64,000 nt of DNA from Sphingomicrobium arenosum (GTDB lineage: Bacteria > Pseudomonadota > Alphaproteobacteria > Sphingomonadales > Sphingomonadaceae). Made by a program: the position numbers and the translations under genes. Position 1 is the stretch's first letter. Each line of letters starts with the position of its first letter. Positions 17,043 through 26,687 of the stretch are shown here, in pieces. The stretch is from contig NZ_JANPVN010000001.1 of assembly GCF_026157085.1 (NCBI RefSeq), positions 558,001-622,000 of the forward strand, in the 5' to 3' direction. The notes under the pieces were generated by a model, which worked only from the letters and a program-made list of their open reading frames with translations, made no database searches and had not been told where the DNA came from.

Positions 17043-18285
17043 GCTGAACGCGCCTCGCTATTTCCGCGTCAAGCAGACCAAGAATGGGCCTGCCTATTAT
17101 TGGGAGCCGCCTTACTGGGCTCGTAAGGGTGCCGTGCGGCATGGTGTCGCATGCCCAGTCGTCGCCACCGCGCTGGGTCGCGACCTAGCGGCTGCATTCG
17201 AGAAGGCCGAGCGGCTGAACCAAGCGCTCGACGAATGGCGAAACGGTGAGGCCAAGACCGACCTCTTTCCTGGCACCGTAGCATGGCTATTCCGATGGTA
17301 TCAGCAATCCGAATGGTTTCTCAAACTCGCCCCTAAGACGAAGTCTGATTACCGAAAGCTGATGAAGGCCATCGCCGACACGCCCATGAAGCGCGGCGTG
17401 TTCGGGGAGCGCAACGCCGGCAGCGTCACGGCAACGGCTGCGGACAACCTCTATAAGATCTTCAAGGAGAGGGGGCGGCGGCAGGCTACCTACGCCATGA
17501 CGGTATGCCGTGCGATCTGGAACCGGGCGAACCGCTACCCCGAGACCACTGGCATTGCTGATGGTTCAAACCCCTTCAAGGGCATGGCGCTCGATCATCG
17601 AGTCAAAAAGGGCAACCTCGCGGCGACGCGAGAGCAATACGATCGATATCGAGCTGCGGCGAAGGAGCTCGGCTTCCAGTCGATGGCCGCCGCCGCTGCG
17701 CTTGCCTTCGAGCTCGTGCAGCGCGCCTCCGACTGCTTCGGTTTCGAGGATCCAGAAGACCCAGATGGAAATGAAGTTGAGCCTGAAGAGCGCGGGATCC
17801 GCTGGGTGGATTACCAGGCCGAGGAATGGATCCTGGTTCGTCAACACAAAACGGGCAAGCTGATCGACATTCCGCTCACAGACTTCAGCGGCTCGGATCG
17901 AATGCGCCTATATCCGGAGCTTGAGAGCGAACTGAAGATCGTTGCCGACGCTGCTCCAACCAAAGACGGCCTGATCATTCTCGAGGAGCGAAACGGGCAG
18001 CCGTACAAGCCCCGGAGGATGAGCACCGTTCACCGTCGCATCTGTGAGCATGCCGGCCTTCCCAAGAGCCTGACATTCACGAGCTTCCGGCACGGTGGCG
18101 CTACCGAGCTAGGGAACGCCGGCGAGGTCGATATCCGGTCGATCAGTGGCCACAGCCAGGTCAGCACGACGCTTCTCTACAACAAAACGAACCCGGAGAA
18201 AGCGCGGCGACTGGCTCGCAGCCGGCGCGCTCACATCGAGCGCATTGCCGGCGCGAGCGAATCCTCGGGAGGCAGCGATGGGTGA
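17035..18285 (+). CDS. int: Tyrosine-type site-specific recombinase (integrase)
   Basis: Phage-type integrase of 416 residues. I place the start at the TTG at 17035, overlapping the excisionase stop, because the frame upstream runs inside the excisionase gene and an AAGAGGA-like site precedes it. Catalytic residues visible: first Arg in ELVQRASD, the HxxR-type box as TSFRHGGATEL, the later His in ISGHSQVST and the nucleophilic Tyr in LLYNKT. The N-terminal part (RYFRVKQTKNGPAYYWEPP) resembles the arm-binding domain of alphaproteobacterial integrases. It should integrate or excise the surrounding element; the tRNA-Lys gene about 2.4 kb downstream is the obvious candidate target. Confidence 0.9.
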   Translation: MAKLNAPRYFRVKQTKNGPAYYWEPPYWARKGAVRHGVACPVVATALGRDLAAAFEKAERLNQALDEWRNGEAKTDLFPGTVAWLFRWYQQSEWFLKLAPKTKSDYRKLMKAIADTPMKRGVFGERNAGSVTATAADNLYKIFKERGRRQATYAMTVCRAIWNRANRYPETTGIADGSNPFKGMALDHRVKKGNLAATREQYDRYRAAAKELGFQSMAAAAALAFELVQRASDCFGFEDPEDPDGNEVEPEERGIRWVDYQAEEWILVRQHKTGKLIDIPLTDFSGSDRMRLYPELESELKIVADAAPTKDGLIILEERNGQPYKPRRMSTVHRRICEHAGLPKSLTFTSFRHGGATELGNAGEVDIRSISGHSQVSTTLLYNKTNPEKARRLARSRRAHIERIAGASESSGGSDG

Positions 18286-18363
18286 CTGGTGGACCTGTGG
18301 ATTGGCGCGGGGGCCTCCGCCGCGCCCTCCCGCCAACATTGTCCAATCTTGAAAGGAAATCCT

Positions 18364-18639
18364 ATGTACGACCCGAAAATGGTGAAGCCGCAGCTTGCTG
18401 CTCGAATGATGTCTCTCGCCCGTGAGGCGGCTGCGGCCGGCATGTCGATCGGCTCAACAACGGAACAGATCGTTGGGGCGCTGCTCAACGATCGCGCCGA
18501 TTGGCTGCCCCCTGATTATCCGTTGCCGCTGGAGGCAATCATGCGACTGCATAGTGGCGGATCAGACTGGTGGCATACAATGCTCTACGTCTACGAGCGC
18601 GGCTGGAAGTCAGTCGAGATGCACGAGGAGCGGCTGTAG
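18364..18639 (+). CDS. Small hypothetical protein
   Basis: Protein of 91 residues from the ATG at 18364, with an AAAGGAAA ribosome-binding site. It is helical and Met/Ala-rich at the N-terminus (KPQLAARMMSLAREAAAAG), then WLPPDYPLPLEAIMRLHSG and a Trp/Tyr-rich end. No family is recognised and no membrane segment is evident. It lies 78 bases after the integrase and in the same direction, so it is probably part of the same accessory element. Confidence 0.55.
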   Translation: MYDPKMVKPQLAARMMSLAREAAAAGMSIGSTTEQIVGALLNDRADWLPPDYPLPLEAIMRLHSGGSDWWHTMLYVYERGWKSVEMHEERL

Positions 18640-18783
18640 TAGTCTAGGGGCGCGCTCCCGAGAAGGAGTGCGCCCCAGCTAGTTGCCGGGACACGACTTC
18701 AATGGGATAGGTCGATGCAACGGACGAGAGTTGAGCAGACAGCCCAGGCTTGACCGTTGAGGGCGGTCGACAACACACTCCAC

Positions 18784-19017
18784 CTAATGTCCGCGTGGCT
18801 TGCCGATCGGCGGCAGGATGGTCGTAGCAGCATCGCGAGCGCCGCAACGCTGACAGCGCATCCGTCGCTCAAGCGCACACAGGCTACCTGTGCCCCCGTA
18901 ACGGGCCATCTCGAAGCCGTCTACCGTCCGCGCAGCACCGCAGCTCCGGCACTCGATCTTTAAACCCGCGCCGAATCGGACAAGGTCTGCGACTGTCCTG
19001 ACATGCTTGGTCGACAT
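18784..19017 (-). CDS. Small zinc-ribbon protein
   Basis: Protein of 77 residues with two CxxC knuckles, ECRSCGA near 23-27 and RCQRCGA near 54-57, spaced as in a zinc ribbon. The N-terminus (VRTVADLVRFGAGL) resembles small uncharacterised zinc-ribbon proteins often seen in Sphingomonadales genomes. It may bind nucleic acid or a protein partner. It is transcribed against the integrase and reads away from the neighbouring membrane-protein gene. Confidence 0.6.
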   Translation of the reverse strand: MSTKHVRTVADLVRFGAGLKIECRSCGAARTVDGFEMARYGGTGSLCALERRMRCQRCGARDAATTILPPIGKPRGH

Positions 19018-19095
19018 GGGAAGGAACTTGCGCTGCCACCACGGAACATTGCAAGAACACGGGATGGCTTTTTCTGTGGATAATTATCCGCCTCA

Positions 19096-19443
19096 TTAGC
19101 AGGCGAGGATCTCAGCCTGCGTGTTGGCCTCGCGCATGCACTCGTAAAAAGCATCGTCTATCGAAGACGAGTAGCTTGTCGTGGAATTAAAGGCCTCGCC
19201 CTGATTAAGCAGCCATGCCGCGAAGCCGAGTGCGCCGACGATCGACAAGCCGCCGGCCCATTGCATATTGGCGAGCCCTGGAATTGACTCCACTTCGATC
19301 TCAGTCTGGCCGCCGTCCTCGTAAACGATCTCCTTAACTGCGCCACGAAGCGGATCCTCTTTCCACCGCGCTGCAAGACCCAGCAATTCGATACCCTTAA
19401 TGAATAGATAGAGGCACCCCAGCCAACCGATAATCTGCAACAT
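19096..19443 (-). CDS. Small membrane protein
   Basis: Protein of 115 residues from the ATG at 19443, which has an AGGGGG ribosome-binding site. It has two hydrophobic stretches (IIGWLGCLYLFIKGIELLGL at the N-terminus and GGLSIVGALGFAAWLL near 66-81) and a short polar tail with two Cys. The N-terminal part resembles small membrane proteins of unknown role in related bacteria. It is divergent from the SNase-like gene, with 77 bases between start codons. Confidence 0.6.
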   Translation of the reverse strand: MLQIIGWLGCLYLFIKGIELLGLAARWKEDPLRGAVKEIVYEDGGQTEIEVESIPGLANMQWAGGLSIVGALGFAAWLLNQGEAFNSTTSYSSSIDDAFYECMREANTQAEILAC

Positions 19444-19520
19444 GATTTTTCCCCCTTGAACGCGAACCAGATATTGCCGCAGGTTAAGCAGAGGCTGGCT
19501 GTTGCTGGCAAGGAGTGATG

Positions 19521-19904
19521 ATGAGTATTGCTTTGTTTGCCGCCGCCATGGTCTGTCACGACCCGCGCGTCGTGGATGGCGACACGATCCGCTGCCGCGA
19601 TCAAGGTCTCGTCCGCATGCTTGCCATCGATGCGCCCGATCGCACCAGCTCCCGCCCGTGCAGGCAGGGTCGCTCCCACTATGTATGCGACGATGCGGCC
19701 GCGCGCGCATCGACCCAGAGCCTCGACCGAATGCTTGTCGGCCGGGTCACTATTCATCCCGTCACGCGAGATCGCTACGGACGAATGGTCGCGAGGGTCG
19801 AGGCCAATGGTCGCGACCTCAGCTGTGCGCAAATTGTCGCGGGCCATGCCCGCTACGTTGAACGGTTCGACAATAGCGGCCTGATCGCCGCGCGATGCTT
19901 TTAA
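19521..19904 (+). CDS. SNase-like (thermonuclease family) protein
   Basis: Protein of 127 residues from the ATG at 19521, five bases after AAGGAG. The N-terminus may be a short export signal (MSIALFAAAMVCH). It carries the staphylococcal nuclease pattern: VVDGDTIRC, then VRMLAIDAPD (equivalents of Arg35 and Asp40) and DRYGRMVARV (Arg87). The residue corresponding to catalytic Glu43 is Asp here. The protein is shorter than Staphylococcus nuclease but normal for the small alphaproteobacterial forms. Four Cys could form disulfides outside the cytoplasm. Likely a calcium-dependent DNA/RNA nuclease, possibly weakened by the Glu-to-Asp change. Confidence 0.8.
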   Translation: MSIALFAAAMVCHDPRVVDGDTIRCRDQGLVRMLAIDAPDRTSSRPCRQGRSHYVCDDAAARASTQSLDRMLVGRVTIHPVTRDRYGRMVARVEANGRDLSCAQIVAGHARYVERFDNSGLIAARCF

Positions 19905-19919
19905 GTAGTAGGGGGCCTT

Positions 19920-20501
19920 ATGCTAGTTGGGATCGGTATAGTCATCGTCGGCATCATCATTGCCGTCATCATCAGTTCGAACATGGACGCCAACGAGAAG
20001 ATTGAGTCGGACACGAATGCGCTTGCGACATTGCCGGATTTCAGTGCCAGCTTGGTTCATCACGCTGTCACGGGCTCGAAAAACTCGTTAGCGCTGTCGG
20101 TGGATCAGCAGAAGTTCGCCATACTCCCTTGCGAAGGCGAGCCGCGAGTGTTCGATTTTGATCAGCTTGTTGCTGTCGAAGTCGAGCAAAACGGTTCGAC
20201 ATTGACCAAGACTAATCGGGGTAGCCAAGCAGCAGGGGCAGCGATAGGCGGCGCCCTTCTCGGACCCGCAGGCCTCATTGTGGGCGGTCTTAGTGGCTCG
20301 TCTCGCCAAGTCGAAAAGGTAAGCAGCTTGGCCTTGAAGATCTACACGAACGACCTCATGAAGCCGGTCTACACCGTGAGCTTCATTGATCTCGGTACCG
20401 CGAGCCTCGACGCAAACAACGCTCTGCTGAAAGAGCACTATCAGAACCTCGATGAATGGTATGGCCGGTTCCGCACAATTCTGGCGATGCGGCCCGCATA
20501 G
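19920..20501 (+). CDS. Hypothetical membrane-anchored protein with glycine-zipper segment
   Basis: Protein of 193 residues with an N-terminal transmembrane helix (GIGIVIVGIIIAVIISS). A PH-like or beta-rich soluble part follows (KFAILPCEGEPRVFDFDQLV), then a glycine-rich hydrophobic segment near 100-122 (AAGAAIGGALLGPAGLIVGG). The pattern resembles bacterial PH-domain-like proteins that contain a glycine zipper, but the match is loose. It begins 15 bases after the nuclease gene and is probably cotranscribed with it. Function unknown. Confidence 0.65.
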   Translation: MLVGIGIVIVGIIIAVIISSNMDANEKIESDTNALATLPDFSASLVHHAVTGSKNSLALSVDQQKFAILPCEGEPRVFDFDQLVAVEVEQNGSTLTKTNRGSQAAGAAIGGALLGPAGLIVGGLSGSSRQVEKVSSLALKIYTNDLMKPVYTVSFIDLGTASLDANNALLKEHYQNLDEWYGRFRTILAMRPA

Positions 20502-20616
20502 CCGAACATTCGAGCCAAGCCGTCCCCGCGCCGCCTCCCGTACTGCTTCGCGCTGGCGAGCTTAGCAAGCATCGAGGACAGCCAACACCGCCCGACAGAT
20601 TCATTCTACATCGTGC

Positions 20617-20648
20617 CCGTCAGGCAACCACAATTAGTGCCCTGACGG
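20617..20648. repeat. 8-bp inverted repeat before tRNA-Lys
   Basis: Arms CCGTCAGG and CCTGACGG are separated by 16 bases in the non-coding stretch between the membrane-protein gene and tRNA-Lys. Two copies of TGTCGGAA follow near 20663 and 20685. This may be the inner edge of the integrated element or a relic insertion-sequence end. Confidence 0.35.
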
Positions 20649-20730
20649 ACTATGAGGGATTTTGTCGGAATGACCGCGGCTGAAATGTCGGAACGGAGCT
20701 TCCGCGTCGGCGCTAAGTCATTGAGAAAAA

Positions 20731-20806
<76 letters not shown>

Positions 20807-20951
20807 ACACTTTTCGAAATGCATCGCGGAGCCAAAAGCTCCGTCCGGTGCGGTGAGGGGCGTCTAGTCGGCATCGGCACGGAATGCAACAGGAAAAATC
20901 TCGCTTCGCATTCTTGCTTGCGAACGACTGGTAGCGCTGATTCGAGCGGCC

Positions 20952-22079
20952 TTAGCTGTTGAGTCCGCCGCGCCGCGCGCGGGCGGCGCTCTTGGCCTGC
21001 CGGTCGAAGGCGATGAGGAGGCCGATCATGAGCATGATGGTCATCACCGCCGAGCCGCCGAAACTGACAAGCGGGAGCGGAATGCCGACCACGGGCGCGA
21101 GCCCCATCACCATCATCAGGTTGATGCAAACATAGAAGAAAATCGTCATGGTCAGGCCGGCGGCGGCAAGCTGGGCGAACCGCCCCTTGGCGCGGCGTGC
21201 GACACGCATGCCCCACAGGATGACCCCTGCGAAGGCGAGGATCAGTACGACCCCCCCGACAAGACCCCATTCTTCGACGATGGCCGAGAAAGCGAAGTCG
21301 GTGTGGCCTTCGGGGAGATATTGGAGGTGGCTTTGCGAGCCGTTCATATAGCCCTTGCCCCACAATCCGCCCGACCCGATCGCGATTTTCGATTGGGTGA
21401 GGTTGTAGCCGGCACCCAGCGGATCGGCCTCGGGCTCGAGGAAGATGAGGATGCGGCGCTGCTGATAGGGTTCGAGGAACTGGATGGCGATGGGGATGAC
21501 CGCGGCCATGGCGGCGAGGCCCCCGGCGAAATACCACCATGGAAGGCCAGCGAGAAACATGACCATCACGCCGCCAAAGGCGAGCGCGAGCGCGGTGCCG
21601 AGGTCGGGCTGGATGAGGGTGAGGCCCACGGGAAGCCCGATGAGGATCGCGGCGGGCCAGATGGCGCGCCACTTGCGGATGTCACCCGTCGGCAGGAGTT
21701 CGTAGAAGCGGGCGAGCATGAGGACGATGACGGGCTTCATGAATTCCGATGGCTGGAGTTTCATGAACCCGAGGTCGATCCAGCGCTGCGCGCCCATGCC
21801 GACATGGCCCGCCACCTCGACGAGGACCAGCAGACCAAGGACGGTAACGTAACCGATCGGGGTCAGCAGCTTGACCCAGCTTTCGGGGACGTAGCTGATC
21901 CCGAGCGCGACCAAGAGCAGCGCAAAGAAGATGACGCCTTGGCGCAGCGCCCAGGGCTGCACCGAACCGCCGGCGGCCGAATAGAGGTGGGCTATGCCGA
22001 AACACCCGATCAGGAGGACGAGCGTGATGAGCGTCCATGGCAGCCTCGCCAGCGGCTGGGGGATCATGGAGAGCATCAT
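20952..22079 (-). CDS. rodA: Rod-shape peptidoglycan glycosyltransferase RodA
   Basis: SEDS-family polymerase of 375 residues that builds glycan strands for lateral-wall growth together with PBP2. Ten or so hydrophobic helices span the protein. Typical SEDS sequence is visible (VGMGAQRWIDLGFMKLQPSE, LIQPDLGTALAL, GSGGLWGKGY, PEGHTDFAFS). The start is the ATG at 22079, overlapping the mrdA stop by four bases (ATGA). It is the last gene of the mreBCD-mrdA-rodA operon. Confidence 0.95.
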   Translation of the reverse strand: MMLSMIPQPLARLPWTLITLVLLIGCFGIAHLYSAAGGSVQPWALRQGVIFFALLLVALGISYVPESWVKLLTPIGYVTVLGLLVLVEVAGHVGMGAQRWIDLGFMKLQPSEFMKPVIVLMLARFYELLPTGDIRKWRAIWPAAILIGLPVGLTLIQPDLGTALALAFGGVMVMFLAGLPWWYFAGGLAAMAAVIPIAIQFLEPYQQRRILIFLEPEADPLGAGYNLTQSKIAIGSGGLWGKGYMNGSQSHLQYLPEGHTDFAFSAIVEEWGLVGGVVLILAFAGVILWGMRVARRAKGRFAQLAAAGLTMTIFFYVCINLMMVMGLAPVVGIPLPLVSFGGSAVMTIMLMIGLLIAFDRQAKSAARARRGGLNS

Positions 22080-24010
22080 GCGGTCGACCCCGCGGCGCGC
22101 GCGGCGGCGTTGGATTCGGCGATTTCGCGGACGCGGCGCTGGAAGGCGGCTTCGCGCTCGGCGAGCGAGCCGCCGAACTGCTCCTGTTCGTAGGCGGCGA
22201 GGCGCTCCATCGCTTTTTGCTGGTCGAACAGGAAGGTCATGACGTCGCGCGCGACCGGGGTCGCGGCGCCCGAGGTGCCGCCATGTTCGATCGAGACGCA
22301 CATCGCATAGCGCGGATTGTCATAGGGCGCATAACAGACGAAATGGCCGTGATCCTTATATTTCCACGGTACGTTCTTGCCGTCGCCATATTGGAGCCCG
22401 CGCACCTGGCTGGTGCCGGTCTTCCCCGCGACCTCCACGCCCTCGACGGGAATGCGCGCGGTGCCCGCCGTGCCGGCGTCGTTGACGACCTTCCACATCG
22501 CCTCGCGGCTGACGGCGAGATGCTCGGCAGGAATATCGAGCAGGGCGGCCGGCTCGTCATGTTTGCCCAACAGGCGTGGCAGGACGGCGCGGCCCGACGC
22601 CATGCGCGCGGTATGCACCGCCAGCTGCAGCGGGTTGAGAATGACATAGCCCTGCCCGATCGAGGCGTTGAGGCTGTCGGCGGCGGTCCAGCGCTGGTCG
22701 TATTTGCTGAGCTTCCATTCGCTGTCGGGAATGGTGCCATAGCTCTGGCTGACGAGTGGCAGGTCATATTTCATGCCGAGCGTGAGCTTGCGCGCCATGT
22801 CGGCGACGACGTCATAGCCGACCCGATGCGCCATGGCGTAGAAGTAGGCGTTGCAGCTCTTCATCACCGCATCGCGCATGTTCATTGAACCATGACGCTT
22901 GAGGCAGCGGAAGAAGCGGCTGCCGAGCTGATAACCGCCGTTGCAATAGACGCGCTCGCCGGGGTCGACGCCCGCCGCTTGGAAGGCGAGCGTATTCATC
23001 GGTTTGAGGGTCGAGCCCGGCGGGTAGAGCGAGTTGACGGTCTTGTTGACGAGCGGGCGGCGCTCATTCTCGCTGAGCAGCTTCCATTCGGTCTGGCCGA
23101 TGCCGTCGGAGAAACTGTTGGGGTCGTAGGCGGGCATGCTCGCCATGCACAGGATGTCGCCCGTGAGAACGTCGACGACGACGACCGCACCGCTTTCGAG
23201 GCCGAGGCGGCGGGCGGCATATTCCTGCAGGTCGACGTCGATCGACAGCTGGACCGTGTTGCCCGAACTGTCGGGCTTGGGTTCGAGTTCGCGCACCAGC
23301 TTGCCGCGCGCGGTCAGTTCGACGCGCTGGCCGCCGGGCTGTCCGCGCAACTGCTGCTCGAGGACCTCTTCCAAGCCTTCCTTGCCGATCTTGAAGCCGG
23401 GGGTGACGAGCAGCGGGTTCTTGTCCTCGGCGACATATTCCTCGCGGTTGGCGATGCCGACATAGCCGATGAGGTGGCCGACCGCGCTGCCGGCCGGATA
23501 ATAGCGCGAGAAGCCGCGCTGGGGCAGCACGCCTTCGAGATCGGGAAGGCGCACCGTCACGGCGGCATAATTCTCGTAAGGCACGTTCTCGGCGAGTTGG
23601 ACCGGCTGGTACCCCGACTTGGTGGTCAGCTCGCTGCTGATGCGATCGACTTGCTCGGAGTCGAGATCGAGCAGGCTGGCAGCCTGCTTCAGCGTGACCT
23701 CCAAGCGGCCCTCGGGAACCTGGTCGGCGACCATGTCGACACGAAAGTCTGACCGGTTGATGGCGATCGGCTTGCCGTTGCGGTCGATGATCCAGCCGCG
23801 CCGTGGGGGCACGATAATCATCTGGACGCGATTGTCCTCGGCCATCGTCTGATAATATTGGTTCTGGCTGATCGAGAGATAGCCCAAGCGTGCAATCAGT
23901 GCCCCGCCGAAGAGGGTCTGGATGCCGCCGATGAGCAACGAGCGGCGGCCAAATGCGTCGTCGCGCTGGGCCTCGGTGAACCGGGCAGGTTTCTTGGGCG
24001 GCTTTGCCAT
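22076..24010 (-). CDS. mrdA: Penicillin-binding protein 2 (transpeptidase)
   Basis: Class B PBP of 644 residues that cross-links peptidoglycan in the elongasome. A single N-terminal transmembrane helix (LLIGGIQTLFGGALIARLGY) leads into the PBP dimerisation domain (RRGWIIDRNGKPIAINR). The transpeptidase domain follows, with S-T-L-K in PPGSTLKPMN, S-C-N in KSCNAYFY and KTG in AGKTGTSQ. The start is taken at the ATG at 24010 (MAKPPKKPARF), matching usual PBP2 length. It sits directly after mreD and is coupled to rodA. Confidence 0.95.
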   Translation of the reverse strand: MAKPPKKPARFTEAQRDDAFGRRSLLIGGIQTLFGGALIARLGYLSISQNQYYQTMAEDNRVQMIIVPPRRGWIIDRNGKPIAINRSDFRVDMVADQVPEGRLEVTLKQAASLLDLDSEQVDRISSELTTKSGYQPVQLAENVPYENYAAVTVRLPDLEGVLPQRGFSRYYPAGSAVGHLIGYVGIANREEYVAEDKNPLLVTPGFKIGKEGLEEVLEQQLRGQPGGQRVELTARGKLVRELEPKPDSSGNTVQLSIDVDLQEYAARRLGLESGAVVVVDVLTGDILCMASMPAYDPNSFSDGIGQTEWKLLSENERRPLVNKTVNSLYPPGSTLKPMNTLAFQAAGVDPGERVYCNGGYQLGSRFFRCLKRHGSMNMRDAVMKSCNAYFYAMAHRVGYDVVADMARKLTLGMKYDLPLVSQSYGTIPDSEWKLSKYDQRWTAADSLNASIGQGYVILNPLQLAVHTARMASGRAVLPRLLGKHDEPAALLDIPAEHLAVSREAMWKVVNDAGTAGTARIPVEGVEVAGKTGTSQVRGLQYGDGKNVPWKYKDHGHFVCYAPYDNPRYAMCVSIEHGGTSGAATPVARDVMTFLFDQQKAMERLAAYEQEQFGGSLAEREAAFQRRVREIAESNAAARAAGSTA

Positions 24011-24021
24011 CGTCTCGTCGC

Positions 24022-24561
24022 TTATACCCCAGTCTTGCGCAATCGGTAACGATCGAGCAGCGCCACCAGTTCGGCGATGAGCGGAAAGGCGAGGATGGTG
24101 ATGACGATCGGCGGCCATAGTGCCGCAAGCGGCATTGCCGCGCCCTGAATGGCCGCCACCCACCATTGGATGAATTCGGCGGCGAGGACGAGCAGCGCTG
24201 CGAGCAGCCATTCGGTCAGCCAGTTACGCCCCATCTTGCGCGCGTCGACCACGTCGATGGCGAGCAGCGCAAGGCAGAAAGTGACGACCGACAGGCCGAT
24301 GGGGTGCATCGACAGGAGATCGTTGATGAGGCCCAGCGGGATCGCCCACCAGTTGGGAAAGGGGTCGGAGCGGTGCATCCGCCAGGCAAGCAGGACGAGG
24401 AAGCCCGCATCGGGCCACCAGCCTTTGAGACTGACGATCGGCAGCATGGCGACGAGCAGGCTGGCGATGGCGATGCTCGCGGCGGGAACCCATTCGGCGA
24501 AGGGACGCGGGCCCTGGTCGAAGCCCGCGGGCCGGGGGCGGGGCTTGGCGCGGCGCGCCAT
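24022..24561 (-). CDS. mreD: Rod shape-determining membrane protein MreD
   Basis: Small integral membrane protein of 179 residues with about five hydrophobic helices after a basic, Pro/Arg-rich N-terminus. It contains an MreD-like stretch (NWWAIPLGLINDLLSMHPIG). MreD links the MreB filament to the periplasmic synthesis machinery. Its ATG overlaps the mreC stop by one base (TAATG on the coding strand). Confidence 0.9.
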   Translation of the reverse strand: MARRAKPRPRPAGFDQGPRPFAEWVPAASIAIASLLVAMLPIVSLKGWWPDAGFLVLLAWRMHRSDPFPNWWAIPLGLINDLLSMHPIGLSVVTFCLALLAIDVVDARKMGRNWLTEWLLAALLVLAAEFIQWWVAAIQGAAMPLAALWPPIVITILAFPLIAELVALLDRYRLRKTGV

Positions 24562-25472
24562 TATTGCGCGACGTCCGGCGCGACCGCACCCTCGGCCTCG
24601 TCGAGCGGTGCCTCATAGGGGGCCAAGGCGGCGGGTTCGAACGGCGACATGACGATGGCGATGCTCGACTGGGCGGGGGTGGCCATCGGGACGGCAACCG
24701 CGCCGTCATCGTCGAGCCGCACGACGCGGGCCACGGGGACGCGCGGGGGGTAGAGGCCGCCAGTCCCCGAGGTGACGATGATGTCGCCCGGCTCGAACGG
24801 ATTTCGCCCCACCTCGAGCGGCCTCAAGTCGACATTGCCGTCACCAAGGCCGCGCGAGATGATCGGCTCGCCCGAGCGCAGGATCCGCGCCGGCACGATG
24901 GCGGATCGGTCCGAGATGAGAAGGATGCGGCTCGAATAGCTGCCGGAAGCGACGACGCGGCCGATCAGACCGTCGGGACTGCGCACCGGCATGCCATTGC
25001 GCACGCCATTCGAACGGCCCGCCGACAGAACGGCGAAGCGGCGCACGCTGTCGTGCGAGGAGCCGATGATGCGGCCGGTGGCGACGGTGTCGACGGTGCG
25101 CTCGCGCAATTCGAGCGCGGCCTTCAGCTGTTCGTTCTCGCGTTCGAGCGCCATTGCGGCGAGCGCCTGGCGGCGTAGCCGGTCGCGCTGTTCCTTCAAG
25201 GTGGCATTCTGGTTGGCGGCGTCCCAATAATTGCCCGCGCCGGTGAAGATGCCGCCCACCGTGGCGCCGATCGAGGCCAGTCCTTCGGCAGCGGGGCGGG
25301 TCGCATCGGTGGCAGCGCCGCGCAACCCGTCGAAGGTGCGCGGCGCGACCACCGAAATGGCGAGCAGCACGAAGCCTAGCGCCAGCCCCGCGGCAAGCGC
25401 CACGAAGCTGAAAAACAGGCTATATTGTGCGCGCCGCGACCATCCGGGGCGACGGAACTTGCTCGCCGCCAT
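24561..25472 (-). CDS. mreC: Rod shape-determining protein MreC
   Basis: Protein of 303 residues with an N-terminal transmembrane helix (YSLFFSFVALAAGLALGFVL), a coiled coil at about 75-115 (LKEQRDRLRRQALAAMALER) and the beta-barrel MreC domain. The latter shows GMPVRSPDGLIGRVVASGSY and FEPGDIIVTSGTGGLYP. MreC scaffolds the PBP2-RodA complex in the periplasm. The C-terminal 25 residues are Pro/Glu/Ala-rich, common in alphaproteobacterial forms. It sits 18 bases after mreB. Confidence 0.95.
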   Translation of the reverse strand: MAASKFRRPGWSRRAQYSLFFSFVALAAGLALGFVLLAISVVAPRTFDGLRGAATDATRPAAEGLASIGATVGGIFTGAGNYWDAANQNATLKEQRDRLRRQALAAMALERENEQLKAALELRERTVDTVATGRIIGSSHDSVRRFAVLSAGRSNGVRNGMPVRSPDGLIGRVVASGSYSSRILLISDRSAIVPARILRSGEPIISRGLGDGNVDLRPLEVGRNPFEPGDIIVTSGTGGLYPPRVPVARVVRLDDDGAVAVPMATPAQSSIAIVMSPFEPAALAPYEAPLDEAEGAVAPDVAQ

Positions 25473-25490
25473 ATCAGAAACGCCCCCCGA

Positions 25491-26600
<1,110 letters not shown>

Positions 26601-26687
26601 TTAAACAAATATCGTTGAAAGCTTATTGAATTTCGGCGGAAATCCGGGCTCCCAGGCGCGGGGAACAAGTGGGCGAATATAGTTGAT

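Noticed and set aside
18287..18294. TGGTGGAC just after the integrase stop, identical to the first eight bases at the tRNA-Lys 3' end (20731-20738)
   Set aside because: Considered as an attachment-site half. Eight bases are expected by chance in a 64-kb window, and matching stops immediately.
21303..22193. Plus-strand open frame opposite rodA and mrdA
   Set aside because: Composition is His/Asp/Glu/Arg-rich, the usual reverse-frame pattern, and the minus-strand genes are unambiguous.
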